The translations under genes and the position numbers were made by a program. The notes under the pieces were generated by a model. That model was not told the origin of the DNA and made no database searches. It saw only the letters and a program-made list of their open reading frames with translations. DNA of 64,000 nucleotides from Streptococcus sp. S5 (GTDB taxonomy: Bacteria; Bacillota; Bacilli; Lactobacillales; Streptococcaceae), in contig NZ_CP139419.1 in NCBI RefSeq assembly GCF_034134805.1, positions 1,488,001-1,552,000 of the forward strand, written 5' to 3'. Every line of letters starts with the position of its first letter. Positions within the stretch are counted from its first letter, which is position 1. Positions 38,103 to 47,266 of the stretch are shown here, in pieces.

Positions 38103-39170
38103 TTATTCATTCATATTGACACGATGCCATTCATTGATAACATAAGCTAATTGCCCCAATTGATAAAGACCAACGCCACTAATTTCAGAACTTTCTGGAG
38201 TCGTACCTCCAAGTCCTGCAGTGTAAATGGCAACCAAATAAGGAGTCGATTCATGGACAATTGCATCCACATTAAGTGCTTCAGCAACATACCCTGGTTT
38301 TTGTTGAATCACCAAATCTGGCAAGAATTTCTTATAGTACTCACCTGGGAATGATTCTCCAATCAATTCCAGCAAATCTGCATATTTTTCTTGATGATTC
38401 CAAAGGTATTCCAAGACATGGATGTAATAATCCGTTGTCGTTTTATTATCTTCGCTAAAGGTTTTAACCTCTGGTGAACGAGATTGACCATAGCGACTGA
38501 ATAGCTTACGCGCTTGCTCCATCCCCCCTAAACGATCGGCCAAAGCATAGGCTGGGGTATTTTCAGAGTAAACCAATGAATAGCGCTGCATATCAGGGAT
38601 AGACATAGCTCCATCAAAGGCAGCAATGTAATTGTCATGCTCCCCTACATATTCATAGTAGGTGTTGGTAATGTCAAACCGATCTGTTAAATTCAGTTTG
38701 CCCTTTGCGACTTCATCCACCACCAACATGTTCAAGGGTAGCTTATAGGTACTACCTGCCGTCATTGGTTGAAGATCATTCATGGCAAATTGCTCTCCTG
38801 TAATGGCATTGCGATACGTGAAGGCAACTTGTGACGGATCAATTCCACTTTCTGCTAGGAAATCCTGAACAACCTCTACCAAACCTTTATTAGCATAATC
38901 ATAGACAAGGCCATAAGCGCTCATCGTTTCCATGTCTGCATCTACTACTGCTTGCTTAGCTTCAGGAGATTTGACACGCGGTTTTTTCGTCTCAGGGGTA
39001 GACTTTTCGATATCTTGTTCTTTTGCTTCTTTTGTTTTCTTTGCTTTTTTTTCAATTGCTGATGCTGTTGGTTGCGTAAGATGCAAGTAGCCCAGTGCGC
39101 TTGTTCCCACTAAGCACAATAAAATACTGACCGCAATCATGATCGAGCGTAGATTAAAATATTTTTTCAT
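38103..39170 (-). CDS. Membrane-anchored serine hydrolase of the beta-lactamase/PBP fold
   Basis: The 355-residue protein has one N-terminal membrane helix, a Lys/Glu-rich linker and then a class A beta-lactamase-like domain. The SxxK motif is STYK, the second motif is SEN in YSENTPAYALADRL, and KPG stands in for KTG. It is close to extracellular beta-lactamase-like proteins of streptococci that are not known to give resistance. A cell-wall or signalling role is possible, but the substrate is unknown. Confidence 0.8.
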   Translation of the reverse strand: MKKYFNLRSIMIAVSILLCLVGTSALGYLHLTQPTASAIEKKAKKTKEAKEQDIEKSTPETKKPRVKSPEAKQAVVDADMETMSAYGLVYDYANKGLVEVVQDFLAESGIDPSQVAFTYRNAITGEQFAMNDLQPMTAGSTYKLPLNMLVVDEVAKGKLNLTDRFDITNTYYEYVGEHDNYIAAFDGAMSIPDMQRYSLVYSENTPAYALADRLGGMEQARKLFSRYGQSRSPEVKTFSEDNKTTTDYYIHVLEYLWNHQEKYADLLELIGESFPGEYYKKFLPDLVIQQKPGYVAEALNVDAIVHESTPYLVAIYTAGLGGTTPESSEISGVGLYQLGQLAYVINEWHRVNMNE

Positions 39171-39268
39171 ACGAGATTAATTATAAAAGATTCTACTGAA
39201 AATAACAAGAATTATCAGAAAGAGAAAACGGTTTCTTTTTAAAAAGTTTTTTTCTTTTCATAAAAGGC

Positions 39269-40741
39269 TTATTTTCGTTTAAAGGAGCCCATAATTAGCT
39301 TAGCGATCTCACGCGCAATCGTCCGGAATAAGGAACTCAAGAAGGAATCCTTGGCTTTTTCAAGACTGGATTTTCTTGGGCGACCTGGACTGCGTTTTTG
39401 CTCTGCTTTTTCCGCCGCAGCTCGTTCTTTTTCTGCTTCTTTTTGCTCTTCTTCTTGTGCTTCCTTGCTTGCTTTAGCTGCTAATTTTTCATAGGCAGAT
39501 TCCCGATCAATCGTCGTCGCATACTTTTGATGGAAAGGCGATGTTGTGATCAAGGCCAATTGTTCACTCTCATTTAAGAGGTCAAAACTCGATTGAGGAG
39601 AGAGAATGTAAGCACGCTCAACCACACTAGGCTGTCCCTTTTCATTCAGGAAAGAAACCAAGGCTTCCCCTGTCCCTAACTCTGTGATCACTGTTTCTGT
39701 ATCAAAATCTGGATTTGGACGAAAACTTTGGGCAGCAACCTTAATTGCCTTCATTTCTTTGGGTGTATAAGCTCGAAGCGCATGCTGAACACGATTTCCA
39801 AGCTGTGCCAAAACAGATTCTGGAAGGTCTTGAGGATTTTGGGTAATAAAGTAAATCCCTACACCCTTCGAACGAATCAGGCGTACCACTTGCTCGACCT
39901 TCTCAAGAAAGAGCTTGCTTGCATCCTTAAAGAGGAGATGCGCTTCATCAAAGAAGAAGACCAATTTTGGCTTTTCAGGATCCCCAACCTCTGGAAGTGT
40001 TTCAAAGAGACGAGACAGCATCCAAATCAAAAAGGTTGAGTATAATTTTGGTGAATGAAAGAGCTTTGTAGCCGAAAGAATATTGATATACCCACGCCCT
40101 GATGCATCGACTTGCATGAAGTCATTTAAATCAAGTGCGGGCTCTCCGAAAAACTGATCTGCTCCTTCTTCTTCAAGAACCAAAAGACTTCTTTGGATCG
40201 CTCCGACAGATTGTTTGGTGATATTGCCATATTGGGCCGAATAGTCTGAGCTGTGTTCATAGACTTCCTTTAAAAGGCTTTGCAGGTCCTTCAAATCAAT
40301 CAAGGGCCAATCTTTCTCTTGGGCCACTTTAAAGACAATTGCGAGAATTCCTGATTGGGTTTCATTCAAATCAAGCAGACGAGAAAGAAGCAATGATCCC
40401 ATCCCTTCGACAGTCGCCCGAACAGGATGACCAGATTGTCCAAAGACATCCCACAATCGAACAGGGAAGGCTTGTGGCTCAAACGGATCTGTGAGACCAA
40501 GAAGCTTGTAGCGTTCTTCCAGTTTTGGTGTCCATTGCCCTGCTTTGGCTAAGCCAGATAAATCTCCCTTGATATCGGCTAGAAAGACCGGAATTCCTTC
40601 TTTGCTTAATTTTTCTGTTAGGACCTTGAGCGTAACCGTTTTTCCTGTTCCTGTTGCACCTGCAATCAAGCCATGACGATTCAACATCCGCAAATAGATA
40701 GGCGTCTCAACAGCTCCTTTAGTAATGGTAATACTAGTCAT
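39269..40741 (-). CDS. HerA/YjgR-like ATPase (DUF853)
   Basis: The 490-residue protein has Walker A GATGTGKT (G28-T35), Walker B LVFFFDEAHLLF and GIYFITQNPQDLP as sensor, all typical of DUF853 helicase-like ATPases. A Lys/Glu-rich stretch precedes a C-terminal hydrophobic segment. The cellular role of the family is not established. It is monocistronic; the adjacent 210-bp gap to sodA shows only the sodA terminator. Confidence 0.88.
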   Translation of the reverse strand: MTSITITKGAVETPIYLRMLNRHGLIAGATGTGKTVTLKVLTEKLSKEGIPVFLADIKGDLSGLAKAGQWTPKLEERYKLLGLTDPFEPQAFPVRLWDVFGQSGHPVRATVEGMGSLLLSRLLDLNETQSGILAIVFKVAQEKDWPLIDLKDLQSLLKEVYEHSSDYSAQYGNITKQSVGAIQRSLLVLEEEGADQFFGEPALDLNDFMQVDASGRGYINILSATKLFHSPKLYSTFLIWMLSRLFETLPEVGDPEKPKLVFFFDEAHLLFKDASKLFLEKVEQVVRLIRSKGVGIYFITQNPQDLPESVLAQLGNRVQHALRAYTPKEMKAIKVAAQSFRPNPDFDTETVITELGTGEALVSFLNEKGQPSVVERAYILSPQSSFDLLNESEQLALITTSPFHQKYATTIDRESAYEKLAAKASKEAQEEEQKEAEKERAAAEKAEQKRSPGRPRKSSLEKAKDSFLSSLFRTIAREIAKLIMGSFKRK

Positions 40742-40902
40742 TTCATTTCTCCCTGAATGTTTCAGTTTTCATTTTAAGGTTTATCTTTACCTTGCCTAGG
40801 CCCTTCAAACCAGGCTTCAGACAAGTAAGACACACTCCTACTAGTGTATCATTTTCCTGACCAAACGCAAGAAATTATACTCCGATTTTCCGGATGCACA
40901 TA

Positions 40903-40940
40903 AAAAAATCTATAAGAGCCAATACTAGCTCTTATAGATT
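40903..40940 (-). terminator. Intrinsic terminator of sodA
   Basis: AATCTATAAGAGC (40907-40919) and GCTCTTATAGATT (40928-40940) form a perfect 13-bp stem. A run of T follows on the minus strand. Confidence 0.92.
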
Positions 40941-40951
40941 CCTTCATTTTA

Positions 40952-41557
40952 TTATTTTGCTGCTGCAAACAAGTCATTAACTTTATTCCAGTTGATCACT
41001 GAGAAGAAAGCTTTGATGTAGTCAGGGCGTACGTTACGGTATTTCACGTAGTAGGCATGTTCCCAAACATCCAAACCAAGGATTGGTGTTTTACCTTCAG
41101 AGATTGGTGTATCTTGGTTTGCTGTTGAAGTGACTTCGAGTTTGCCTTCTTTGTTGACAACCAACCATGCCCAGCCAGAACCAAAACGTGTCGTTGCTGC
41201 TGCTGTGAAGGCTGCTTTGAAGTCTTCAAATGAACCAAATGTAGCATCAATCGCTGCAGCAAGTTCTGCTGAAGGAGCTGTTTGTTCTGGAGTCATCAAT
41301 TCCCAGAAAAGAGCGTGGTTCAAATGACCACCACCATTGTTGATCACAGCTTGGCGAATATCAGCTGGAATGGATTCAACATCAGCTAACAAGCTTTCAA
41401 GGTCTTCTCCAATTTCAGGATGTTTTTCAAGAGCTGCATTCACATTGTTTACATATGTTTGATGGTGTTTATCATGGTGCAAATGCATGGTTTCTTCATC
41501 GATATAAGGTTCCAATGCATCATAAGCATATGGTAATTCTGGTAAAATGATAGCCAT
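40952..41557 (-). CDS. sodA: Manganese superoxide dismutase
   Basis: The 201-residue protein removes superoxide in the cytoplasm. Metal ligands are visible as H27 (HLHHDKHH), the His of NHALFW, and DVWEHAYY with Asp and His. The sequence [10 protein letters not shown] and general similarity favour the Mn-dependent enzyme of streptococci. It is transcribed alone with a strong terminator. Confidence 0.97.
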   Translation of the reverse strand: MAIILPELPYAYDALEPYIDEETMHLHHDKHHQTYVNNVNAALEKHPEIGEDLESLLADVESIPADIRQAVINNGGGHLNHALFWELMTPEQTAPSAELAAAIDATFGSFEDFKAAFTAAATTRFGSGWAWLVVNKEGKLEVTSTANQDTPISEGKTPILGLDVWEHAYYVKYRNVRPDYIKAFFSVINWNKVNDLFAAAK

Positions 41558-41645
41558 TTTATGGTCCTCTTTTCTTTATTACTGACTTGATGATAACGCA
41601 AACAGCTAAATTATTCAACTAATCTGCTTGCGATTTCATTCATCG

Positions 41646-42680
41646 TTATATGCTATTAGCTACTTTCAACAGGGCCAAATCAAATAAGTAGTCTTTTTCA
41701 TATGTTCCACTTTTAATCGCATAATCAGTCTCGATGAAGGTCGTCATAGCCTGCTTCAAAAAAGACAGGGAAAGCCTGCGGCTATCCCGTAAGGCAAACT
41801 TCACCTGGTAAGGATTGACCTTGCGTCCTGACAACTCCGACAAGCTCGCTACAATTTGGCTTTCGGATTGGCCTTCTTCTGAGAAAATTTTAACTTGAGA
41901 AAACATTCGGAATTGCCCCAACAAAATAGCGATCAATTTTATTTCATCTTCTCCTTGTAAGCGAAGATCTTTCACCAAATTCCTAGCTTGATCGATTTGG
42001 CGTTTGAGAATCATCTGTGTCAGATCAAAAATATTATCTTGCAAGGACTTTGGAACAACCTCCTCGATATCTTCGAGGGTAATCTGACCATCTTCTTTAT
42101 AAGCCCGCAATAGAGCGAGATTCTTCTGTAACTCTCCAAAATCATAGCCAGATTTTAAGAGTAGCTGGTCCAAGGAATCGCCCACAAAGTGTAAGCCCAA
42201 TTCTTGGGCCTGACTAGAAAAATAACGCTTTAAATCTTGCTCTTTAGGTGTTGTTGCTTCAATGATCTGGGCATCCCGTTTTAGAAGTTTGACCAAGCGA
42301 CGCTTACTATCTAATTTTCCTTCTGCAAATATCACCAAACGGGTCGATTCAGAAGGATTTTCCAGATAGTTTTCAAATTGCTTCAGATCTTCATCTGTTA
42401 AATTGCGTTTTTTGGCAGTGGTTAGATCCAATAAGTGGTCCAAAATCACGATTTTTTCATCTGCAAAAAAAGGAAGACTAACCAAATCCAGCTCGACCTC
42501 AGCATAGGAGGCTTCCTTCATATCAAAATAAGAATAATTCAAATCTGAGGGATCATAGCCTATTTTTTTTAAAATGTCTTTTTTTAACCATTCAAATTGA
42601 CCTACATCCTCACCCGTCAAGACAAGAATAGGAGGCAGAGTTTGAACCGTCAGATGTCTAGTGTCGGTAATTGCTTGCAT
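41646..42680 (-). CDS. holA: DNA polymerase III delta subunit
   Basis: HolA is the clamp-loader delta subunit. The 344-residue protein has the N-terminal LTGEDVGQFEWLKKDIL segment, the FFADEKIVILDHL region and the C-terminal helical domain with YDFGELQKNLALL and the terminal YDFALLKVA-like helix. In streptococci holA commonly lies between sodA and comEC, as here. Confidence 0.93.
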   Translation of the reverse strand: MQAITDTRHLTVQTLPPILVLTGEDVGQFEWLKKDILKKIGYDPSDLNYSYFDMKEASYAEVELDLVSLPFFADEKIVILDHLLDLTTAKKRNLTDEDLKQFENYLENPSESTRLVIFAEGKLDSKRRLVKLLKRDAQIIEATTPKEQDLKRYFSSQAQELGLHFVGDSLDQLLLKSGYDFGELQKNLALLRAYKEDGQITLEDIEEVVPKSLQDNIFDLTQMILKRQIDQARNLVKDLRLQGEDEIKLIAILLGQFRMFSQVKIFSEEGQSESQIVASLSELSGRKVNPYQVKFALRDSRRLSLSFLKQAMTTFIETDYAIKSGTYEKDYLFDLALLKVANSI

Positions 42681-42703
42681 GAAACTCTCTTATCTCTATC
42701 AGT

Positions 42704-43306
42704 CTAGTGGATTTCGTGTTCAGCAGCCATTCTTTGTTCCAATGGTGGTTTTTCATCAGATAAATCAGGTGCTGCTACAAAATTAGGGATTTGCTCAAAC
42801 GAGTTGCCGCCAAAGCTCCCACCTGGCGCTGTGACCTGTGGTTCAGAAGCCACTCCCATAGGAGTCTCTACTGGTTGTGGGAAGGTGTTTTTTCCTGGAA
42901 GCATCATGAGAATCAAGAGAGAAATAACTGTAATCACCCAGAGAAATAGGAAAATATCTAGTCCCGTCAACAAATAGAGCAGAACCGGACCAAGGTTCAA
43001 AAAGATCCAAGACCAATGGATTCCCGCATCCCGCAAGCGACGTACACAAATGGCTTGACTGGGTACTAAAATGAGGAAGTAAAAGAATGCTAAGAACGCG
43101 AGCGCCCATAAACCTGTCTTAGAATGAACAGTTGAAAAATTGAGCGTTTCTTGAGCATTTTGATGGGATAAAGAGGTCACGATGTAAAAAACCCAAAGAG
43201 GCAAAGAAATCAGGGAATTCCAGAAAAAAGCTAGCCAAAAATGCGCCCGACTGGTCTTACTTGAAAAATCTGCATACTGTATCCAAAATTGCTTAAATGC
43301 GTTCAT
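42704..43306 (-). CDS. DUF805-family membrane protein
   Basis: The 200-residue protein has about four membrane helices and the DUF805 pattern (FWIQYADFSSKTSRAHFW, then CVRRLRDAGIHWSWIF). The C-terminal 60 residues are polar and Pro-rich. Function is unknown. An extended -10 (TGC-TATTAT) and an AAAGG ribosome-binding site lie upstream, so it is probably transcribed on its own rather than with comEC. Confidence 0.85.
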   Translation of the reverse strand: MNAFKQFWIQYADFSSKTSRAHFWLAFFWNSLISLPLWVFYIVTSLSHQNAQETLNFSTVHSKTGLWALAFLAFFYFLILVPSQAICVRRLRDAGIHWSWIFLNLGPVLLYLLTGLDIFLFLWVITVISLLILMMLPGKNTFPQPVETPMGVASEPQVTAPGGSFGGNSFEQIPNFVAAPDLSDEKPPLEQRMAAEHEIH

Positions 43307-43381
43307 ACGATTCTACCTTTACATTGATTTCACTTTCTATAATAGCAATTTTCAGCATAGAAAGCAAACCTCTCCTCGTCT

Positions 43382-45628
43382 CTAGCGGACCGTTTCTACC
43401 CTCCAATGGTTCCATCCAATCAAGCGAATCGCTCCCCTTTCATCGGTACGAAAATAAGAAATAGAGCGTTCCTCTAGACGATCGAGCAATTCTTTGTGAG
43501 GATGCTGGTAGCGATTTTTCTTTCCAACAGAGATCAAGGCCAACTGAGGATGTAACTGATCTAAAAACACATCACTAGAGGAACCTTTAGAACCGTGGTG
43601 GCCTACTTTCAAGACATCTACTTGTAATTGTGGATCGTTTTTCAATAGTTTCTTCTCTCCGGCTTCTTCCAGATCACCTGTGAACAAAAATCGTTTCTGA
43701 TAGAACTGCCCATAGAGGACAATCGAATCATCATTTTTACCTTCCCCCACTTCATCAGGGGATAAGACTTCTAAATGATCATCAAAAATAGGTAGTTGAT
43801 CTCCTCTCTGGACTACTTTAATCGGACTATGAAGCTGTTTCAATTTCTCTCGAAATTGAGAATTAGTTAGACTACCTGGACTGACATACACTTTTTTAAC
43901 CGGGATTTGTTTGGCAACCTCCACCATATCGCCCATATGGTCCTGGTCTGTATGAGTCAAGACCAAAGCATCGAGTTTTCCAACACCTCGACTCTTGAGA
44001 TAGGGAATCAAGGTTTGTTCCGCATTGGCAGATTGACTGCGCTCTTGCCACTTGTCTCCACTTTTAAAAGTGACACGTCCTCCAACATCAATCAATAGGG
44101 TTCTTCCTTTCCAATCGCGTAAAAAGATACTGTCTCCTTGACCGATATCCACCATGGTAATCTCATTTTCTAAAGGGTGCTTGGTCCAACAAAAGATGAG
44201 TAGAATCATACCGATTAACAGAAAACGACGTTTTTTTTGCTTTCGAAGATCATACAAGATCCCAAAAAGAAGGAAGAGAGCAATCAGAGCTGGTCCCGTC
44301 GGCTGACCAAATACCAAAGGTAGCGACGTGAGCTTTGAAATCCAACGAATACACTCCTCTATGAGAAGAAAGAAACTGTTAAAAATTGTAAGGGGCTTTA
44401 GAATCGATAAGATAAATAGCACCGTTAAACCTGGAAGAAGGACAAGATCAAATAAGAAAGAAAAGAGGAAGGTTAAAGGGAGTGACCACGGTTGAAAGAC
44501 ACTAAAGTAATAGGTCAAAAGGGGCAAAATCCCCAGGCTAATCCATAAACTTTCCACTAGTAGCTTTTTCAGTCCGGAATAAGAACTGGTATCTACCAAG
44601 GTCAAAATAAAGGCGTAGGCACAACTCAAAACCCCTCCAGCTGTCAGGAGAAACTTGGGCATGAGAAACATTAAGAGCATCAAGGTCATCGCCATATTCT
44701 CCATCCCTCGGATGCCCTTTTGAGAGAGAATCTTCTGCAAGAGACTGCGAACCACTGAAACTGAAAAACCTGTCAAGCCAGCATAGACCAAAGAAATTGG
44801 AAGCATCCAGATATCAACTGTTTCTTGCAAGATTCCTAGACGTAAGAGAGCTTTCCGGATCCCATTGATGAAAAAGCCGACCTGCATCCCAGATAAGGCG
44901 AATAAATGGATGATTCCTAAACTCGTGTAAAGCTGGTCCATCTCTTCAAAATCCTTATCTAAATAGCCAAAAAGAAGGCCGGTCATATACTGGTTCATTG
45001 GCTGCGGAAAGTGCTCTTTACTCCAAACAATGGCTTGTCGCCTCCATTGAGACAGCCAGTCAAAAACATTCCAAGTCTGTATAGGAAGCGCGGATTGGAT
45101 CGCTTCAATTTTTATTTGATAGTGAATCCCCTGTGTTTGCAAATAAGCCCGGTAGTCAAATCCTCTAAAATTTCGCTGTCCTTCTGGTTCCTCTATAACA
45201 CCTTTATATGTCAACTCCAACAAATGAGTTTGACTTTGCCACTGCTGTTTTTCTTTTTCTGATTTTAAAGTGTAGAAGACTTGATAGGTCCTACCCTGAT
45301 TTTTAGCACGAAAAGACAGGGCATCCCCATTGATCTTGATCGTATCTGGAATCAGGCGTAAGTGGGGTGGGGGCTGACTTTCCACTTGTACTGGATGATC
45401 CTGTAGTCGCTGAAAGACAAAGAAGGCCGCGAAACAAAGGGTTACTAAACCAAGCCCTAGCAAACTTGAGCGATCCCCTTTATAGTGATGAACCGCTAAA
45501 ACTCCCACTACTACTAGACCGCTGATCGAAAGCCAAGATGGTTGATAGATACTAAAATACAGCCATAGGAGCAAAAAGGCGAGATGGACAAGAGAAAATG
45601 GAAGGTCTTTAATCCACCGTGAAAGCAT
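43382..45628 (-). CDS. comEC: Competence DNA channel ComEC
   Basis: ComEC conducts single-stranded DNA across the membrane during transformation. The 748-residue protein has an N-terminal soluble OB-like part, the ComEC/Rec2 membrane core (LFALSGMQVGFFINGIRK) and a C-terminal metallo-beta-lactamase domain with HTDQDHMGDM and VGHHGSKGSSS. It is intact. The start overlaps the comEA stop by 20 nt, so the two are coupled. Confidence 0.95.
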   Translation of the reverse strand: MLSRWIKDLPFSLVHLAFLLLWLYFSIYQPSWLSISGLVVVGVLAVHHYKGDRSSLLGLGLVTLCFAAFFVFQRLQDHPVQVESQPPPHLRLIPDTIKINGDALSFRAKNQGRTYQVFYTLKSEKEKQQWQSQTHLLELTYKGVIEEPEGQRNFRGFDYRAYLQTQGIHYQIKIEAIQSALPIQTWNVFDWLSQWRRQAIVWSKEHFPQPMNQYMTGLLFGYLDKDFEEMDQLYTSLGIIHLFALSGMQVGFFINGIRKALLRLGILQETVDIWMLPISLVYAGLTGFSVSVVRSLLQKILSQKGIRGMENMAMTLMLLMFLMPKFLLTAGGVLSCAYAFILTLVDTSSYSGLKKLLVESLWISLGILPLLTYYFSVFQPWSLPLTFLFSFLFDLVLLPGLTVLFILSILKPLTIFNSFFLLIEECIRWISKLTSLPLVFGQPTGPALIALFLLFGILYDLRKQKKRRFLLIGMILLIFCWTKHPLENEITMVDIGQGDSIFLRDWKGRTLLIDVGGRVTFKSGDKWQERSQSANAEQTLIPYLKSRGVGKLDALVLTHTDQDHMGDMVEVAKQIPVKKVYVSPGSLTNSQFREKLKQLHSPIKVVQRGDQLPIFDDHLEVLSPDEVGEGKNDDSIVLYGQFYQKRFLFTGDLEEAGEKKLLKNDPQLQVDVLKVGHHGSKGSSSDVFLDQLHPQLALISVGKKNRYQHPHKELLDRLEERSISYFRTDERGAIRLIGWNHWRVETVR

Positions 45629-46277
45629 CTCTTAGTTTCTCCAGTGTTTTCTCTCCGATTCCTGAAACATTCTTCAGATCATCCACTGATCGAAAAGGAC
45701 CATTTGCTTCGCGATAGGCGATAATGTCCTGGGCACGTTTCTGGCCAATGCCTGATACTGTCTGGAGATCTGACTCGGTCGCTCGATTTAAATGGACTTT
45801 GCCTGTTTTTTCTGCTGGCGCTGACGAAGTTGCAGGACTTTCTGAACTTCCAAGTACTGGAACATCCTCTCCTTCTTTAGCAACATAGATCACTGCTTCA
45901 TCGGAGAGTTTTTGCGCCAAGTTGACCGATTGGCTATTGGCATCTGCTGTCATCCCACCCGCCTTATAAATAGCATCGTGGACTCTGCTATTGGAGCGCA
46001 ACTCATAGACCCCTGGTTGTTTGACGGCTCCTTTGACATCGACCGTAATGATCTCGGGTGCATCAGACACAGAAGTCGCCGTCTTTTCTTCTTTGGAACT
46101 ATTAGTCTGCACCTTTTCTTTGCTCGAAGTTGAACTAGAAGACTGATAAAGATCCGGTATGGTGGATGCACTTGACTGAGGTCGATGAAAAAGAAAATAC
46201 CCTCCAAGTAAGAGTCCGATAGCAGTAAGAGCTAAAAAGAGCTTATATTCTTTGATTTTTTCGATGATATCCTCCAT
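45609..46277 (-). CDS. comEA: Competence DNA receptor ComEA
   Basis: ComEA binds double-stranded DNA at the cell surface and hands it to ComEC. The 222-residue protein has one N-terminal membrane helix, a Ser/Thr-rich linker, a SLBB-like domain (VDVKGAVKQPGVYELR) and a C-terminal double helix-hairpin-helix (LQTVSGIGQKRAQDI, LKNVSGIGEKTLEKL). I use the ATG at 46275-46277 because GAGGAGG precedes it and a SigX box lies 23 nt upstream. The longer frame from 46382 would include the box and a terminator. Confidence 0.95.
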   Translation of the reverse strand: MEDIIEKIKEYKLFLALTAIGLLLGGYFLFHRPQSSASTIPDLYQSSSSTSSKEKVQTNSSKEEKTATSVSDAPEIITVDVKGAVKQPGVYELRSNSRVHDAIYKAGGMTADANSQSVNLAQKLSDEAVIYVAKEGEDVPVLGSSESPATSSAPAEKTGKVHLNRATESDLQTVSGIGQKRAQDIIAYREANGPFRSVDDLKNVSGIGEKTLEKLRDAFTVD

Positions 46278-46300
46278 AAGAAACCTCCTCTCACTTTTAT

Positions 46301-46308
46301 TATTCGTA
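46301..46308 (-). promoter_or_regulatory. SigX/ComX cin-box of comEA-comEC
   Basis: The minus strand reads TACGAATA, an exact match to the streptococcal cin-box recognised by the competence sigma factor. It stands 23 nt upstream of the comEA start. Confidence 0.9.
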
Positions 46309-46313
46309 AAAAT

Positions 46314-46347
46314 AAAAAAAAACTGAGAAAAACTCTCAGTTTTTTTA
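46314..46347 (-). terminator. Terminator of plsC
   Basis: AACTGAGA (46321-46328) and TCTCAGTT (46334-46341), flanked by A and T runs, overlap the plsC stop. It separates plsC from the comEA promoter. Confidence 0.85.
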
Positions 46348-47091
46348 CTTGTTTTTCCGATGTTTGTCTGGATCCCATACAAAACTGGCTAGGTAACTAA
46401 AGAGCAAGGTCAAGATTCCCACGACTAAGACAAGAGGAATCAAAAGGATTTTTAACAAACGAATCAAGATAAAAGGTTTTGTTGGGGTGTTGATCGCTTG
46501 TGCTTCCGCATCCAAGCGGTCAAACTCCTCCTGGATACGGCGGGCAACTTCTGCCACTCCTTCGTCATTCATCTTTTTAATATCCGAAATATCAATGGGA
46601 TGTCCAAAGTTCATATCAATGCGTTCACCCGTTGCCAAACCTTTTAAGTCTCTTGGGCCAGTATAAGTCACTGGCATGATACGGACCTTCGCCATTTTGG
46701 CAATGATGGCAACACCGCCTTTGACGTCTTGAGAATGACGGCTTCCACTTGGGAACATAATCAAGGAACGGTTGCTCTTTTTCAGCATATTGACAGGATA
46801 CTTAATGGCTTCTGCTCCTGGATTTTCACGGTCGATCGGAAATGCCCCACACATGCGAATCCACCAGCCAAAAATACGATTGGTGAAGAGCTCTTTTTTC
46901 GCCATAAAGATAAACTGCTTTGGCTTGGTTGCAAAGGCCATATAGACCGGATCCCACCAAGTCCGGTGAGGGGATACCAAGATGTAGTTCTCTTCCCGAT
47001 CTGGAATATTGTCCTTATGATGGTAATGGGCATTCCCATTTAAAACCCACAGAATAAAGGCAACAAGGCCACGTAAATAGGTATAAAACAT
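46345..47091 (-). CDS. plsC: 1-acyl-sn-glycerol-3-phosphate acyltransferase family protein
   Basis: PlsC acylates lysophosphatidic acid in phospholipid synthesis. The 248-residue protein has HRTWWDP (HX4D catalytic motif), FPIDRENPGA and FPSGSRHSQD, where SGSR stands in for EGTR. A C-terminal hydrophobic helix with a basic tail would hold it at the membrane. The ribosome-binding site is TGAGGAAC. The neighbouring comEA-comEC follows in the usual streptococcal order. Confidence 0.9.
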   Translation of the reverse strand: MFYTYLRGLVAFILWVLNGNAHYHHKDNIPDREENYILVSPHRTWWDPVYMAFATKPKQFIFMAKKELFTNRIFGWWIRMCGAFPIDRENPGAEAIKYPVNMLKKSNRSLIMFPSGSRHSQDVKGGVAIIAKMAKVRIMPVTYTGPRDLKGLATGERIDMNFGHPIDISDIKKMNDEGVAEVARRIQEEFDRLDAEAQAINTPTKPFILIRLLKILLIPLVLVVGILTLLFSYLASFVWDPDKHRKNK

Positions 47092-47250
47092 AGTTGTTCC
47101 TCAAATCCATTTCATTCGTCTCTCTACAAGATATTTCATCCTGTAAAAGGTTCTTTCTTATTATACCGTATCCTGATTTTGACCGCAAACCTTTTTTAGA
47201 TAAAAATTGTCTCAGCGGACCGATTCTAGATAGTCTTTTTCTCAAAAAAA

Positions 47251-47259
47251 TGATATCAT
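47251..47259 (+). promoter_or_regulatory. Extended -10 promoter of the P-type ATPase gene
   Basis: TGA-TATCAT ends 7 nt before the ATG at 47267. There is no Shine-Dalgarno sequence in the preceding 20 nt. Confidence 0.65.
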
Positions 47260-47266
47260 ATTGTCT

